Part shown: positions 48,360-57,094 of the stretch, one piece after another
Numbering within the stretch: position 1 is the first letter of the stretch
How the letters are laid out: each line of letters opens with the position of its first letter
Assembly (NCBI GenBank): GCA_021779995.1
Contig: JAJXZP010000224.1
Location: forward strand, 30,418-94,417
DNA: 64,000 nucleotides
Origin: a bacterium
Lineage (GTDB): Bacteria; Spirochaetota; Spirochaetia; Treponematales; Rectinemataceae
Reading direction: 5' to 3'
The notes under the pieces: generated by a model
The model's input: the letters and a program-made list of their open reading frames with translations, nothing else
What the model was told of the DNA's origin: nothing
Databases searched by the model: none
Position numbers and translations under genes: made by a program

Positions 48360-50174
48360 ATGAAGCTCGATCCCCGCTTCCGGCTCGACATCGAACAGGG
48401 AGAGGCTCGGGTGCGCATGCGGTTCGCCTGCGTCGCGGAAACCGACATCAGGGAACCGGCGAGTGTACTCGCGACGCTAAGCTTCGGGGAGTTTTGCGAA
48501 CTCGCAGGGGCTCCGGCTCGATTCGGGGACGGGCTTCGCGACGGGGCCCTGTTCGTCAACGGCTGGCAGTCCTGGTCCTTCGGCGGCGAACTTTCCGGAC
48601 GCGAGCGTGCGGCACGGGCGCGCATCCTGCCCATCCTCAATCTCTACACCGATCGGCCCGGCCCGCTTCCCCGGCGAGGCGAGGTGCTCTCCAACTTCAT
48701 CGCCTATCTTCGCGAGGGTGAAAGTTATCTCGTTTTCGTTTCGCTCGGCTCATCCGAGTTCGCGACGCCCCCCGTTTCGTTTCGTTTCGACCGGCGTCTC
48801 GGCGAAATCCATGTCGAGGCGCTCGCGGAAGGCGCGCGGCTTTCGGCCGGGAAGGCGATCGCGGAAATCGAAGTCTTTTTCGTCGAAGGCTACTTCGCGG
48901 CCAAGAATCGGCTGCGCGAACTCTTCGCTCCCGGCGAGCGCTTCGAGCGTCTGGCCTTTCTCGGCCAGGGCCCGGCGCTCGTCCCCGGCGGATACGAGTC
49001 GTGGTACAACCACTACACGCATATCTCCGAGGCCGGAATCGAGCGCGACCTCGAGGCCGTCGCCGCAGGCAGCGGCCTCGTCGGCGCGTATTACCGCAAG
49101 CGCGGCAAACCCACGGTCTTCCAGATCGATGACGGATGGGAGCGCGACATAGGCGACTGGGAACCCGACCCGGTCAAATTTCCCCACGGCATGAAGGCCC
49201 TGGCCGAGGCCGTCGAGGATCGTGGCCTGATTCCCGGCCTGTGGCTCGCGCCCCTCCTGGCCACGCGGACCTCGTCTCTCGCGGCCGAGCATCCCGACTG
49301 GCTTCTCCGCGACGAGGCAGGCCGGCCCCTCGTCGCCGGCTGGAATCCCGGCTGGGACGGCAGGTTCTTTTGCTTGGATCTGTCATTGGCGGCGGTGGAG
49401 GAGCATCTCGCCGAGCTGTTCCACCATGTCGTCGAGGACTGGGGATACCGCTACATCAAGCTGGATTTCCTGTATGCGGGCTTCCTGCGCGGCGCGCGGC
49501 GCGGCGGCGGGGCGGCCTTCGAGCAGTACGACCGCATCATGCGGCGCCTGACCGCACTGACGATGGATTCCCGGGGCAGGAGCGTAGCCTATCTCGGCTG
49601 CGGCGCTCCTTTCGAACCCTCGTTCCGCCATTTCCCTCTCATGCGGATAGGGGCGGACACGAGGGAGAGCTGGGAACGGCCGACGCTCAGGCTCGCCGGC
49701 TATCCGGGGCGGCCTGCCGCCCGCGTGAACCTTTCGCACACGCTGGGTCGGAGCCTGTTCGACGGGACGATTTTCGTGAGCGATCCCGATGTCATGTTTT
49801 GCCGCCGCGTCGGAATGAGGCTTTCGGAGAACGAGAAGGAGCTCATAGCTCTCGTGGACTTCATGCTCGCCTCGCAGATCATGGTCTCCGACGGGGCGGA
49901 GGACGCGGACGATCCCGGCGCGGCGGCGTTCACCGCGAGGATCGTCGCGCTGTTCGATCGCCTGGCGGGGCGGCGATACGGCGCCGAGCGCATCGGACGC
50001 GACCTGTACCGGCTGTTCAGCGAGGACGGGACCGTGTCCGGAATCGCGAACCTTTCCGCCCGGGCCCGGCCGGGACCCGACCTGGATCGGCTCAGGCCGA
50101 TCGTGAGCCACGCCTTCAGGGCCGGCCGGGCTCTCCATTTCGAGCCGCATACGATCTCTCTCTACGAGGAATGA
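48360..50174 (+). CDS. Glycoside hydrolase family 36 alpha-galactosidase-like protein
   Basis: FVNGWQSWSFGGEL; GGYESWYNHYTHISE; VFQIDDGWERDIGDWEPDPVKFPHGMKALAEAVEDRGLIPGLWLAPLLA; YRYIKLDFLYAG. Confidence 0.9.
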   Translation: MKLDPRFRLDIEQGEARVRMRFACVAETDIREPASVLATLSFGEFCELAGAPARFGDGLRDGALFVNGWQSWSFGGELSGRERAARARILPILNLYTDRPGPLPRRGEVLSNFIAYLREGESYLVFVSLGSSEFATPPVSFRFDRRLGEIHVEALAEGARLSAGKAIAEIEVFFVEGYFAAKNRLRELFAPGERFERLAFLGQGPALVPGGYESWYNHYTHISEAGIERDLEAVAAGSGLVGAYYRKRGKPTVFQIDDGWERDIGDWEPDPVKFPHGMKALAEAVEDRGLIPGLWLAPLLATRTSSLAAEHPDWLLRDEAGRPLVAGWNPGWDGRFFCLDLSLAAVEEHLAELFHHVVEDWGYRYIKLDFLYAGFLRGARRGGGAAFEQYDRIMRRLTALTMDSRGRSVAYLGCGAPFEPSFRHFPLMRIGADTRESWERPTLRLAGYPGRPAARVNLSHTLGRSLFDGTIFVSDPDVMFCRRVGMRLSENEKELIALVDFMLASQIMVSDGAEDADDPGAAAFTARIVALFDRLAGRRYGAERIGRDLYRLFSEDGTVSGIANLSARARPGPDLDRLRPIVSHAFRAGRALHFEPHTISLYEE

Positions 50175-50196
50175 ACAAGGTGCCGATGATCGCCGC

Positions 50197-50700
50197 CTAG
50201 ACGGCCTTCGACGCTCCATGGCACTTCTTGTATTTCTTGCCGCTCCCGCAGGGGCAGGGATCGTTGCGGCCCACCTTGGGACCTTCCCGGACGATGGTCT
50301 CCGGAATCATCTCTCCCGACTCGTAAAGCCATACCCCGTCCTTCTTCACGAAGCGCGAGATTTCGTGGTGCGAATCCCGAAGGCCGTCGAGCACGTAGGT
50401 GGCGACGAACTCGACGGTGCCCTCGCTGTCCTCGCTCCCGCCCTTGTCGGTCGAGACGATCCGCAGGCCGAGCCAAGTGGATTGCTCGCTCCAGCGTCGC
50501 GTCGCCTCGATATCGATGCCCTGGGCCTCGTCTTCGGTCTGGACGCAGCTGGAAATGATATAGTCGACCGCGCCTTTCACGTAGGCGCTGTATCGGCTTC
50601 TCATGAAAGCCTCGGCGGTCGGAGCCGGGGCTTTCCCCGAGATCATGGGCTGGCAGCACGTTTCGTAGGAGCGGCCGGAGCCGCAGGGGCAGGTATCCAC
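50197..50700 (-). CDS. YchJ-family protein with two SEC-C motifs
   Basis: [53 protein letters not shown]-terminal [17 protein letters not shown]. Confidence 0.94.
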   Translation of the reverse strand: MDTCPCGSGRSYETCCQPMISGKAPAPTAEAFMRSRYSAYVKGAVDYIISSCVQTEDEAQGIDIEATRRWSEQSTWLGLRIVSTDKGGSEDSEGTVEFVATYVLDGLRDSHHEISRFVKKDGVWLYESGEMIPETIVREGPKVGRNDPCPCGSGKKYKKCHGASKAV

Positions 50701-50755
50701 GTTGGACCTCCGATGTATTTGCGGCGCCGCTCGGCGCCGGGCAGGTAGAGAGCGC

Positions 50756-51400
50756 TCAGGGAATCAGGCCGAGGAGGCGCAGACTGGTCATCGCGAGGTA
50801 GTTGACCGCGGTGCCGATGTGCAGGATGTCGACCCGCAGGGCCTGCTGCGCCAGGATGATCGCGAGAAGCGCGCCGCTTCCGATCCGGTAGAGCCGCGCC
50901 TCGAGGGCCGCGTCGATGCGCAGCGATTGGAAGAGTACGTGGGAGCCGTCGAGGGGCGGTATGGGGATGAGGTTGAAGACGAAGAGGCCGAAGTTGACGA
51001 ACAGCGCGTAAAGCAGGAGGTTGACGAGGGTCCCTCCGGCCGCTCCGGCGGATCCGAGGCCCGAGGCGTCGACGAGCTTCAGGGCGAGGGCGAAGGCGAC
51101 GCCGAGCGCGAAGTTGGCGAAGGGGCCGGCCAAAGCTATGAGCATTTCGTCGCGGCGCGGATGCGAGAGGTTCCGCCGCGAGAAACTGACCGGCTTGGCC
51201 CAGCCGAAGCCGGCCACGAGTATAAGAATGAATCCGAGCGGGTCGATGTGGCGCAGGGGATTGAGGCTGAGGCGGCCTTCCGCGCGGGGGGTCGGATCTC
51301 CGAGGGCCCAGGCGGTCCGGGCGTGCGCGTACTCGTGGACGACGAGGCCGATGAGGATACCGGGAAGCGTAAGAAGCATCCGACCTAGGTTGAGTCCCAT
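50756..51400 (-). CDS. Site-2 protease family (M50) membrane metalloprotease
   Basis: [57 protein letters not shown]. Confidence 0.95.
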   Translation of the reverse strand: MGLNLGRMLLTLPGILIGLVVHEYAHARTAWALGDPTPRAEGRLSLNPLRHIDPLGFILILVAGFGWAKPVSFSRRNLSHPRRDEMLIALAGPFANFALGVAFALALKLVDASGLGSAGAAGGTLVNLLLYALFVNFGLFVFNLIPIPPLDGSHVLFQSLRIDAALEARLYRIGSGALLAIILAQQALRVDILHIGTAVNYLAMTSLRLLGLIP

Positions 51401-51409
51401 GCGGCGCTC

Positions 51410-52591
51410 CTAGCGGTGGAATGCGCCCGTGGCCAGGACGGGCAGGGTGATGAAGTTGCCGATCGCGCCGCCGAGGCTCGAAAGGAAGAAGACGAGAAGT
51501 ATGTGGGTCACGCGGTTGCGGTAGAAACCCTTGAAGGAGGTCACGTCTTCGGCGAGGCGTTCGAGGTCGGACACGCGGGGCCTCCGGAAAAAGGCCTCGG
51601 TCAGCCCGGCGAAGAGCCCCACGCCCACGGCCGGATTGAGGGTCGCGAAGGGAGCCATCACGAAGGAGACGAGGATGGTGAGCGGATGGGCCAGGCAGAG
51701 CGCCGAGCCGAGCGCCGCCAGCGAGCCGTTGAGGATGACCCAGCGCACGAGGAGATGGAGGCTCGCCCGGCTTCCCGAGTGGAAGAAGCCCAAGGCGATG
51801 AGGCCCACGATCAGAACCGGGATTATCCAGATGGCCACCTTGCTCCAGGCGCCGCGGGGAGGGCTCGTCTCGATGTCCGAGGTGTCGGTGGCGACCTCGC
51901 CCGAGTCGAGCCTGCGCAGCCAGGATTCGATGCCGTCCAGGTGTCCGGCGCCGACCACGGCGACGACCCGGTCTTCCGCGACTTCGAAGATGCGCGAGGC
52001 GATGAAGCGATCGCGTTCGTCGATGAGGACCGCCTTGACGGAGGGCAGGAACTCGGCGAGTTCGGCCATCATCTGCTCGAGTTCGTTCTTCTCCTTGAGC
52101 TTCTCGATCTGCTCGGAGCTGAGCTTCTCGGCGAAGAACGAGGACTCCAGAAGCGCGGCGAGGAGCTTGGCCTTGTTCCAGAGGCCCGATTTGGCCCAGG
52201 CGCGCTTGAGCGTCACCTGGACGTCGCGGTCGCAGAACGTGTAGGGGATGCCGGCCTCTTCCGCCGTGCGCACCGCGGCGATCATCTCCTCGCCGGGTTT
52301 TACGCCGACTTCCGATCCCATGCGGCGCTGAAATCCGGAAAGAGCGAGGTTGGCCATGAGGAGGAAGCCTCGGCCGCCGCGGAGCACCTTCCCGATGTCG
52401 AGGGTTTCCCAGCTCCGGCCCTCGCTCATCGAGCGCCAGCGCCCCTCGTCTATCTCGACGCAGACCCGGCCGGGTTTTTCCTCTCCGATAATGTTCCTGA
52501 CTTCCTCGATACTCTCCTGCGAGATATGCGCGGTACCTGCGAGCACGATGGTCCGGCCGGTGAGCTCGATTCGGCGAATCGTCTGCGACAT
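51410..52591 (-). CDS. TraB/GumN-family membrane protein
   Basis: IVLAGTAHISQESIEEVRNIIGEEKPGRVCVEIDEGRWRSM; DRDVQVTLKRAW; VAVVGAGHLDGIESWL; C-terminal TM segments. Confidence 0.92.
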   Translation of the reverse strand: MSQTIRRIELTGRTIVLAGTAHISQESIEEVRNIIGEEKPGRVCVEIDEGRWRSMSEGRSWETLDIGKVLRGGRGFLLMANLALSGFQRRMGSEVGVKPGEEMIAAVRTAEEAGIPYTFCDRDVQVTLKRAWAKSGLWNKAKLLAALLESSFFAEKLSSEQIEKLKEKNELEQMMAELAEFLPSVKAVLIDERDRFIASRIFEVAEDRVVAVVGAGHLDGIESWLRRLDSGEVATDTSDIETSPPRGAWSKVAIWIIPVLIVGLIALGFFHSGSRASLHLLVRWVILNGSLAALGSALCLAHPLTILVSFVMAPFATLNPAVGVGLFAGLTEAFFRRPRVSDLERLAEDVTSFKGFYRNRVTHILLVFFLSSLGGAIGNFITLPVLATGAFHR

Positions 52592-52601
52592 CTGGATTCC
52601 T

Positions 52602-53600
52602 TTATCCCAAAGTCTGCGCCGCCGCTGCGGCGACCGAGAAAAAGCGCTTCTTCAGGGCCTGCGGTCCAGGATTGGACACGGCGGCTACGATACCTCCCGC
52701 GGAGTGCGAATGCCCGCCGCCGGAACCGATACCCGCGAGGGCTTGGCGGACGAGTCTGAAGGCGGAAATATCGGGATTCTTGGAGCGAATGGAAACATGC
52801 GCCCCACCGTCCGCTTCGGCGGCGACGGTGACGGCGACGTCGATGTCCTCGACGCGCAACGCGAAATCGGCGAGCACGGCGAGAACTTCCTGCGCGCAGG
52901 AATCCGGCACGATAGCATAGAAGATGCGGTCCCGTATATCGGCGTCCCTGATCGCCCGCTGGATGGAACCGAGCTCGCCGATGCTCAGGACGCTCTTGAC
53001 GGTTCTGCTCGCCAGCTCCCAGTCGCCGGCGCGGAACAGCTCGATGTAGGCCTCGAAATCCGCGGTGGACGCGCGGCTGCTCAGGAAATCAGTGTCCGAT
53101 TGGATGCCGGCCAGCAGCGCGGTCGCGGTATCCCGAGGCGGGACCTTGCCTGATTCTTCCCAGTACGATCGCACGATCGTGGCGCAGGCCGCGACCTCCG
53201 TTCGAATGTCGACGAACGGGGCCGAGGGCTCGGCCACTTTCCGGTGATGATCGATGACGGCGAGCAGATCGCCTCGGAAAAGTTCCACATTGCCGTTGGT
53301 CGGGCTGCCGTCGACGACGATGATGTTCGGGCTCGCTCCGGGCGGGGGAGCCGCGGCGATGCGAAGGTCGAGCTCGGACAGGAGCCGCACGAGGCTGCGG
53401 CTGCGAATCTCGCCGCGATGGACGCAGACTGACTCGATGCCGTGCAGAGCGAGCAGCTCGGACAGGGCCCAGGCCGAAGCTACCGCGTCGATGTCCGGAT
53501 AGTCGTGCGTTTGGACGAGTGTCTGCCGCCTCGGGTCGAGGAGCCCGAGGAGGGAGGCGAAGCGGCCGGGTCGGGCGGCCGCCCCGGGTGCGTCAGCCAT
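52602..53600 (-). CDS. DHH/DHHA1-family phosphoesterase (NrnA-like)
   Basis: QTHDYPDIDAVASAWALSELLALHGIES; VDGSPTNGNVELFRGDLLAVIDHHRKV; GIGSGGGHSHSAGGIV. Confidence 0.93.
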   Translation of the reverse strand: MADAPGAAARPGRFASLLGLLDPRRQTLVQTHDYPDIDAVASAWALSELLALHGIESVCVHRGEIRSRSLVRLLSELDLRIAAAPPPGASPNIIVVDGSPTNGNVELFRGDLLAVIDHHRKVAEPSAPFVDIRTEVAACATIVRSYWEESGKVPPRDTATALLAGIQSDTDFLSSRASTADFEAYIELFRAGDWELASRTVKSVLSIGELGSIQRAIRDADIRDRIFYAIVPDSCAQEVLAVLADFALRVEDIDVAVTVAAEADGGAHVSIRSKNPDISAFRLVRQALAGIGSGGGHSHSAGGIVAAVSNPGPQALKKRFFSVAAAAAQTLG

Positions 53601-55044
53601 TGGACGGAGCGGTTCCCATTCGGTGAAGTTCGGCCTGAAGCAGGCGATACTCGAGCGTCTGTTTGCGCTGGAGCTCTCCCGACTTGTCGAAGCAGGCGCG
53701 GGCGATTTCGGGCTTCTGGCGACAGAGCCAGTACTCGCCGAGGTAGAACAGCATGGCTGCCTTGAGGTCGAGCCTTGTCTCCGCCTCGATCTTGAGCTCG
53801 AGGTCGGAGGACTCGTCGTTCTGGTCCTGCAGGAGGCGGAGCATGGCCCAATAGATGCCGTTCTTCTCCCGGTCGATGGTCGGGGCGATGGCGGCGGCGT
53901 AAGCGGATGCGTCCTTGGCCTTTCCGCTGCGCCAGAGCGCCAGGGTCGAGGCGATGGCGTACTCGTAGCGGTTTGGGGCCTTGGTGAAGGCGACGCGGAA
54001 GTCCTCCGCCGACTCGGACCAGAGGCCTAGGCGAAAGGCCACGGCTCCCGCGGACTCGAAGGCGTACCAATAGTCGGGATAGAGGGCGATGATCTTGCGG
54101 TAGTCGAGGATGGCCAGGTCGTCGCGGCCCGTTTCCTCGTCGATCCCGGCCCGATAGACGTAGGGAAGGAAGTAGCCGGGCTCGAGGTCGATGGCCTTGG
54201 AGAAATCCTGGACGGCGAGATCGCGTTTCCCCTGGTCGAGCAGGAAGCGGCCGCGGTTTATGCGTATCCACGCCGAGTCCGGGGCCGCGGCGACGGCCCG
54301 GTCGAGATCGGAGCGGGCCCCGGCCATATTCCCGAGCTGGATGCGCACGCGGCTCCGATCGTCGTAGGCCAGGGGCGAGGTCGGGTCGAGGGCGATGGCG
54401 GCGCTCAACTCGACCTCGGACTCCGCGTATCTGGACTCGCGGAACAAGGCCTGTCCCAGGCCGAGCGTCGCGTCCGGGCTCTTGGGGTCGGCGGCGAGAG
54501 CGCGTCTGAAGAAATCCTCGGCCGCGGTCCAGTTCTTGTTGTCGAGATGGTACTGCCCCCAGGCGGTGAGCACCCGGGCATCCTGGGGCGATACGGCGAT
54601 CGCGCGGTTGAGCAGGCTGCGCCTCGCCGCATCGTCGCCGGCCAGCCGGGCCATCTGGATCGCCATGGCGAAGGCCTTCGTGTTGTTCGGATCCGTGGCG
54701 AGCAGCGCGTCGATTTCGGCCCTGGCGGCAGGGAGCCTGCCGGCGGAGACGAGCACCGCCGCGTGCATGAGCTTCAGCTCGCTCGAGCCGGGCTCGGCGG
54801 CGATGAGCTTGGCGATCAGCTCGGCGGCCGCGTCGTTCTGGCCCTTCTTGAGAAGCGCCGACGCCTGTTCGAGGCCCTGGAGGCGCCGCTGCGCCGGGGT
54901 CATGCTTGCCGCAGGTCGGGTCGAAGCCGGGCTCGCCGGCGGCTTCGGCGCGCCGGCACAGGATGTCGCGAAGACCGCGAGCGCGAGCAGCGCCGTCGAT
55001 CCAATAAACCGGGCCGTCGAGACGGCGACTCTCTGCTTTATCAT
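53593..55044 (-). CDS. Tetratricopeptide-repeat lipoprotein
   Basis: Lipobox-like LALAVFATSCAG; repeated TPR units such as AWGQYHLDNKNWTAAEDFFRRALAADPKSPDATLGLGQALFRESRYAESEVELSAAIALDP. Confidence 0.88.
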   Translation of the reverse strand: MIKQRVAVSTARFIGSTALLALAVFATSCAGAPKPPASPASTRPAASMTPAQRRLQGLEQASALLKKGQNDAAAELIAKLIAAEPGSSELKLMHAAVLVSAGRLPAARAEIDALLATDPNNTKAFAMAIQMARLAGDDAARRSLLNRAIAVSPQDARVLTAWGQYHLDNKNWTAAEDFFRRALAADPKSPDATLGLGQALFRESRYAESEVELSAAIALDPTSPLAYDDRSRVRIQLGNMAGARSDLDRAVAAAPDSAWIRINRGRFLLDQGKRDLAVQDFSKAIDLEPGYFLPYVYRAGIDEETGRDDLAILDYRKIIALYPDYWYAFESAGAVAFRLGLWSESAEDFRVAFTKAPNRYEYAIASTLALWRSGKAKDASAYAAAIAPTIDREKNGIYWAMLRLLQDQNDESSDLELKIEAETRLDLKAAMLFYLGEYWLCRQKPEIARACFDKSGELQRKQTLEYRLLQAELHRMGTAPSNG

Positions 55045-55095
55045 GGTCGATCTCTCCGTTACGGACGCCGAGCGTCGATGCGGCGCATTGCGCGG

Positions 55096-55146
55096 CCCTC
55101 GGCGCCGGCCCTCAGCGCCGGTACTCGGCGCCGGTACTCGGCGCGG
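55096..55146 (+). repeat. 13-bp tandem repeat, about 4 copies
   Basis: CCCTCGGCGCCGG / CCCTCAGCGCCGG / TACTCGGCGCCGG / TACTCGGCGCGG. Confidence 0.9.
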
Positions 55147-55181
55147 AAGATGCTACTCCGATAGCTCATCATTATGCAAGG

Positions 55182-55210
55182 TTGCACAAGGTAGCATAAC
55201 CGGCTATATT
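55182..55210 (+). promoter_or_regulatory. Promoter TTGCAC-N17-TATATT upstream of the gene at 55222
   Basis: Direct reading; flanked by inverted repeats TTATGC...GCATAA and GGCTAT-ATTCC-ATAGCC. Confidence 0.55.
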
Positions 55211-55221
55211 CCATAGCCGCC

Positions 55222-57048
55222 ATGAAAAGCGGCACGCTTCGGAAGGCCCTCGGGCTCATCCTCCTCTATATCGGCGTTTTCGTATTGCTGGTCGTAGTGC
55301 AGTTCTCGCGCGGCCCGGGTTTTTCCGAACACCTAGGTCGTCTCGAAGTGAGCGCGACGATACCCAAGACGCAGTCCGGTTCCCCGCCCGCCCGGCCGAC
55401 CTCCTTCCGCATTTCGTATGCGGGTTTCACCCTCGCCGCTTCCACGTCGTCGCCCCTGCAGTTCCTGGCTGCCGACGGGTCGAGCAAGCCGCTCGGCATC
55501 GTCTCCCTGCAAAGGTCCACGAACGGCGTCCTCGTCCAATTGGATGGAGGGATCAGCCTTGCGTGCTCCGCGCCCGGCGCTGAAGGGTTCTCCCTCGGGG
55601 TCCAGGGGTTGAGCCCCGGTACGACTCTCCTCATGAGCTATCGCCTGGCCGGCGGCGCCACGTTGGTGAGCATCGGCGACAACCTGCGGCTCGACGCGCC
55701 CGGCGGCCCCTATTCGCTGGCGCTCGACGGCGTTTCCGTGAAGCGGGACCAGGGAGTCGTCAGCATCGCTTCCCAGCCCGCCGGACCGAGCACGATCGCC
55801 CTGGAGCTCATGGCCCCGCCCGCGTCCATAGCGGCTACCGGCGGATCGGGCCAGTTTACCGCCCAGGCGCCGAAGGACCCGGCCGTCTTCGCCGGCGAAA
55901 TCGCGGCGTGGAGGGATAAGGTCTGGTCGGCTCTGGCCGGATCCCGCTTCGATACGGCGAACATCGCCTGGAAATCCGCAGACGGCAGCGAGGCCTTCTC
56001 CGAACAGGCGCTCGACGTCTACTTGGCGGAGTCTCTGGCCCGAGGCAACTACGCGGATGCCCTGGCGAGCATCAAGGGCGTCAAGGAACGATGGCCCGGC
56101 TCGCTCAGCTACCTGAGCGCTCCCTTCCTCGGGGGCTTGGCGGCCAAGATGCCCGGTTTGGAGACTGCGGACCTCGCCGAGGTGAAACGAGTCGGACAGC
56201 TCATCCAGGCCAAGTCTCCCGACCTTTTCACGAAGGAGCACCTTGTCCGCTTCCTGCTCGATCGCGCCCCCTACGCCATGGCCCAGGACGCCTTCCATTT
56301 CGCCTCCACGGTCGATCCCTCCCAGCTCAGCATTCGACAGGATATCGGAATCCTCGGCTGCATCGTGGAATCGAAGTCCCTGCTCGACGATTCGGGGAAT
56401 CCCTTCCTGAAGCTCGGCTCCGTGACCGATCGCATCCTGAGCGCGGTGCGCAAGTCTTCTGGGGGCTTCTTTCTCGCCACGGATGACGATGGATCGACGG
56501 ACCTGCGGCTCTCCCTCCTTGCGGGTACCTATCTGGTCCGCTACGGCACACTCATGAGCCTGGACACGCTCGTCGGCGTCGGCCAGAGTCTCGTGGAAGG
56601 AGCGCTCGGACTTTCGGATGCCCAAGGCTTCACCCCCGCGCACCTGGTCGTGAAGGACGGGGTGGCCGGCCAGACGAGCGGCTCTATCGCTCCTGAGAAT
56701 CTGTATCCGATCGTCGCCGGGAATCCCTATTATCCGCACGAAGTCTCGTTCAGCAAAGATATAGCGCCCGGCGTATGGGCCTGGACCTGCTCGCCCGAAA
56801 TAACCGTGACAGTGAACGGCAATCAGGAAGTTTTCCATGTCCGCTTCCCCGTGGGGGCCTCGCACTACCTCGTCCTGTACGGCATCAAGCCCTTCACGAA
56901 CATCAAACTGTACGACATCGACTACAGTCCCGATCCGGCCTTCGAAACCTACGACGCCTCGGGCTTCCTCTATCACCGGCCGACCGAAGCGCTGTACATG
57001 AAGATGAAGCATAAGAAAGAAGTCGAGAACATCCGGCTGACGTTCTAG
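55222..57048 (+). CDS. Large exported/membrane-anchored hypothetical protein
   Basis: 608-aa ORF with one N-terminal TM segment (LGLILLYIGVFVLLVVVQF); no family recognised. Confidence 0.75.
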   Translation: MKSGTLRKALGLILLYIGVFVLLVVVQFSRGPGFSEHLGRLEVSATIPKTQSGSPPARPTSFRISYAGFTLAASTSSPLQFLAADGSSKPLGIVSLQRSTNGVLVQLDGGISLACSAPGAEGFSLGVQGLSPGTTLLMSYRLAGGATLVSIGDNLRLDAPGGPYSLALDGVSVKRDQGVVSIASQPAGPSTIALELMAPPASIAATGGSGQFTAQAPKDPAVFAGEIAAWRDKVWSALAGSRFDTANIAWKSADGSEAFSEQALDVYLAESLARGNYADALASIKGVKERWPGSLSYLSAPFLGGLAAKMPGLETADLAEVKRVGQLIQAKSPDLFTKEHLVRFLLDRAPYAMAQDAFHFASTVDPSQLSIRQDIGILGCIVESKSLLDDSGNPFLKLGSVTDRILSAVRKSSGGFFLATDDDGSTDLRLSLLAGTYLVRYGTLMSLDTLVGVGQSLVEGALGLSDAQGFTPAHLVVKDGVAGQTSGSIAPENLYPIVAGNPYYPHEVSFSKDIAPGVWAWTCSPEITVTVNGNQEVFHVRFPVGASHYLVLYGIKPFTNIKLYDIDYSPDPAFETYDASGFLYHRPTEALYMKMKHKKEVENIRLTF

Positions 57049-57060
57049 TCCGCCCTCCGA

Positions 57061-57089
57061 TTGACCAGGCCTGGGGCATTCTGTACAGT
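57061..57089 (+). promoter_or_regulatory. Promoter TTGACC-N17-TACAGT, 5 nt before the purL ATG
   Basis: Direct reading; contains CCAGGCCTGG palindrome and GGGGCA...TGCCCC inverted repeat. Confidence 0.6.
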
Positions 57090-57094
57090 GCCCC

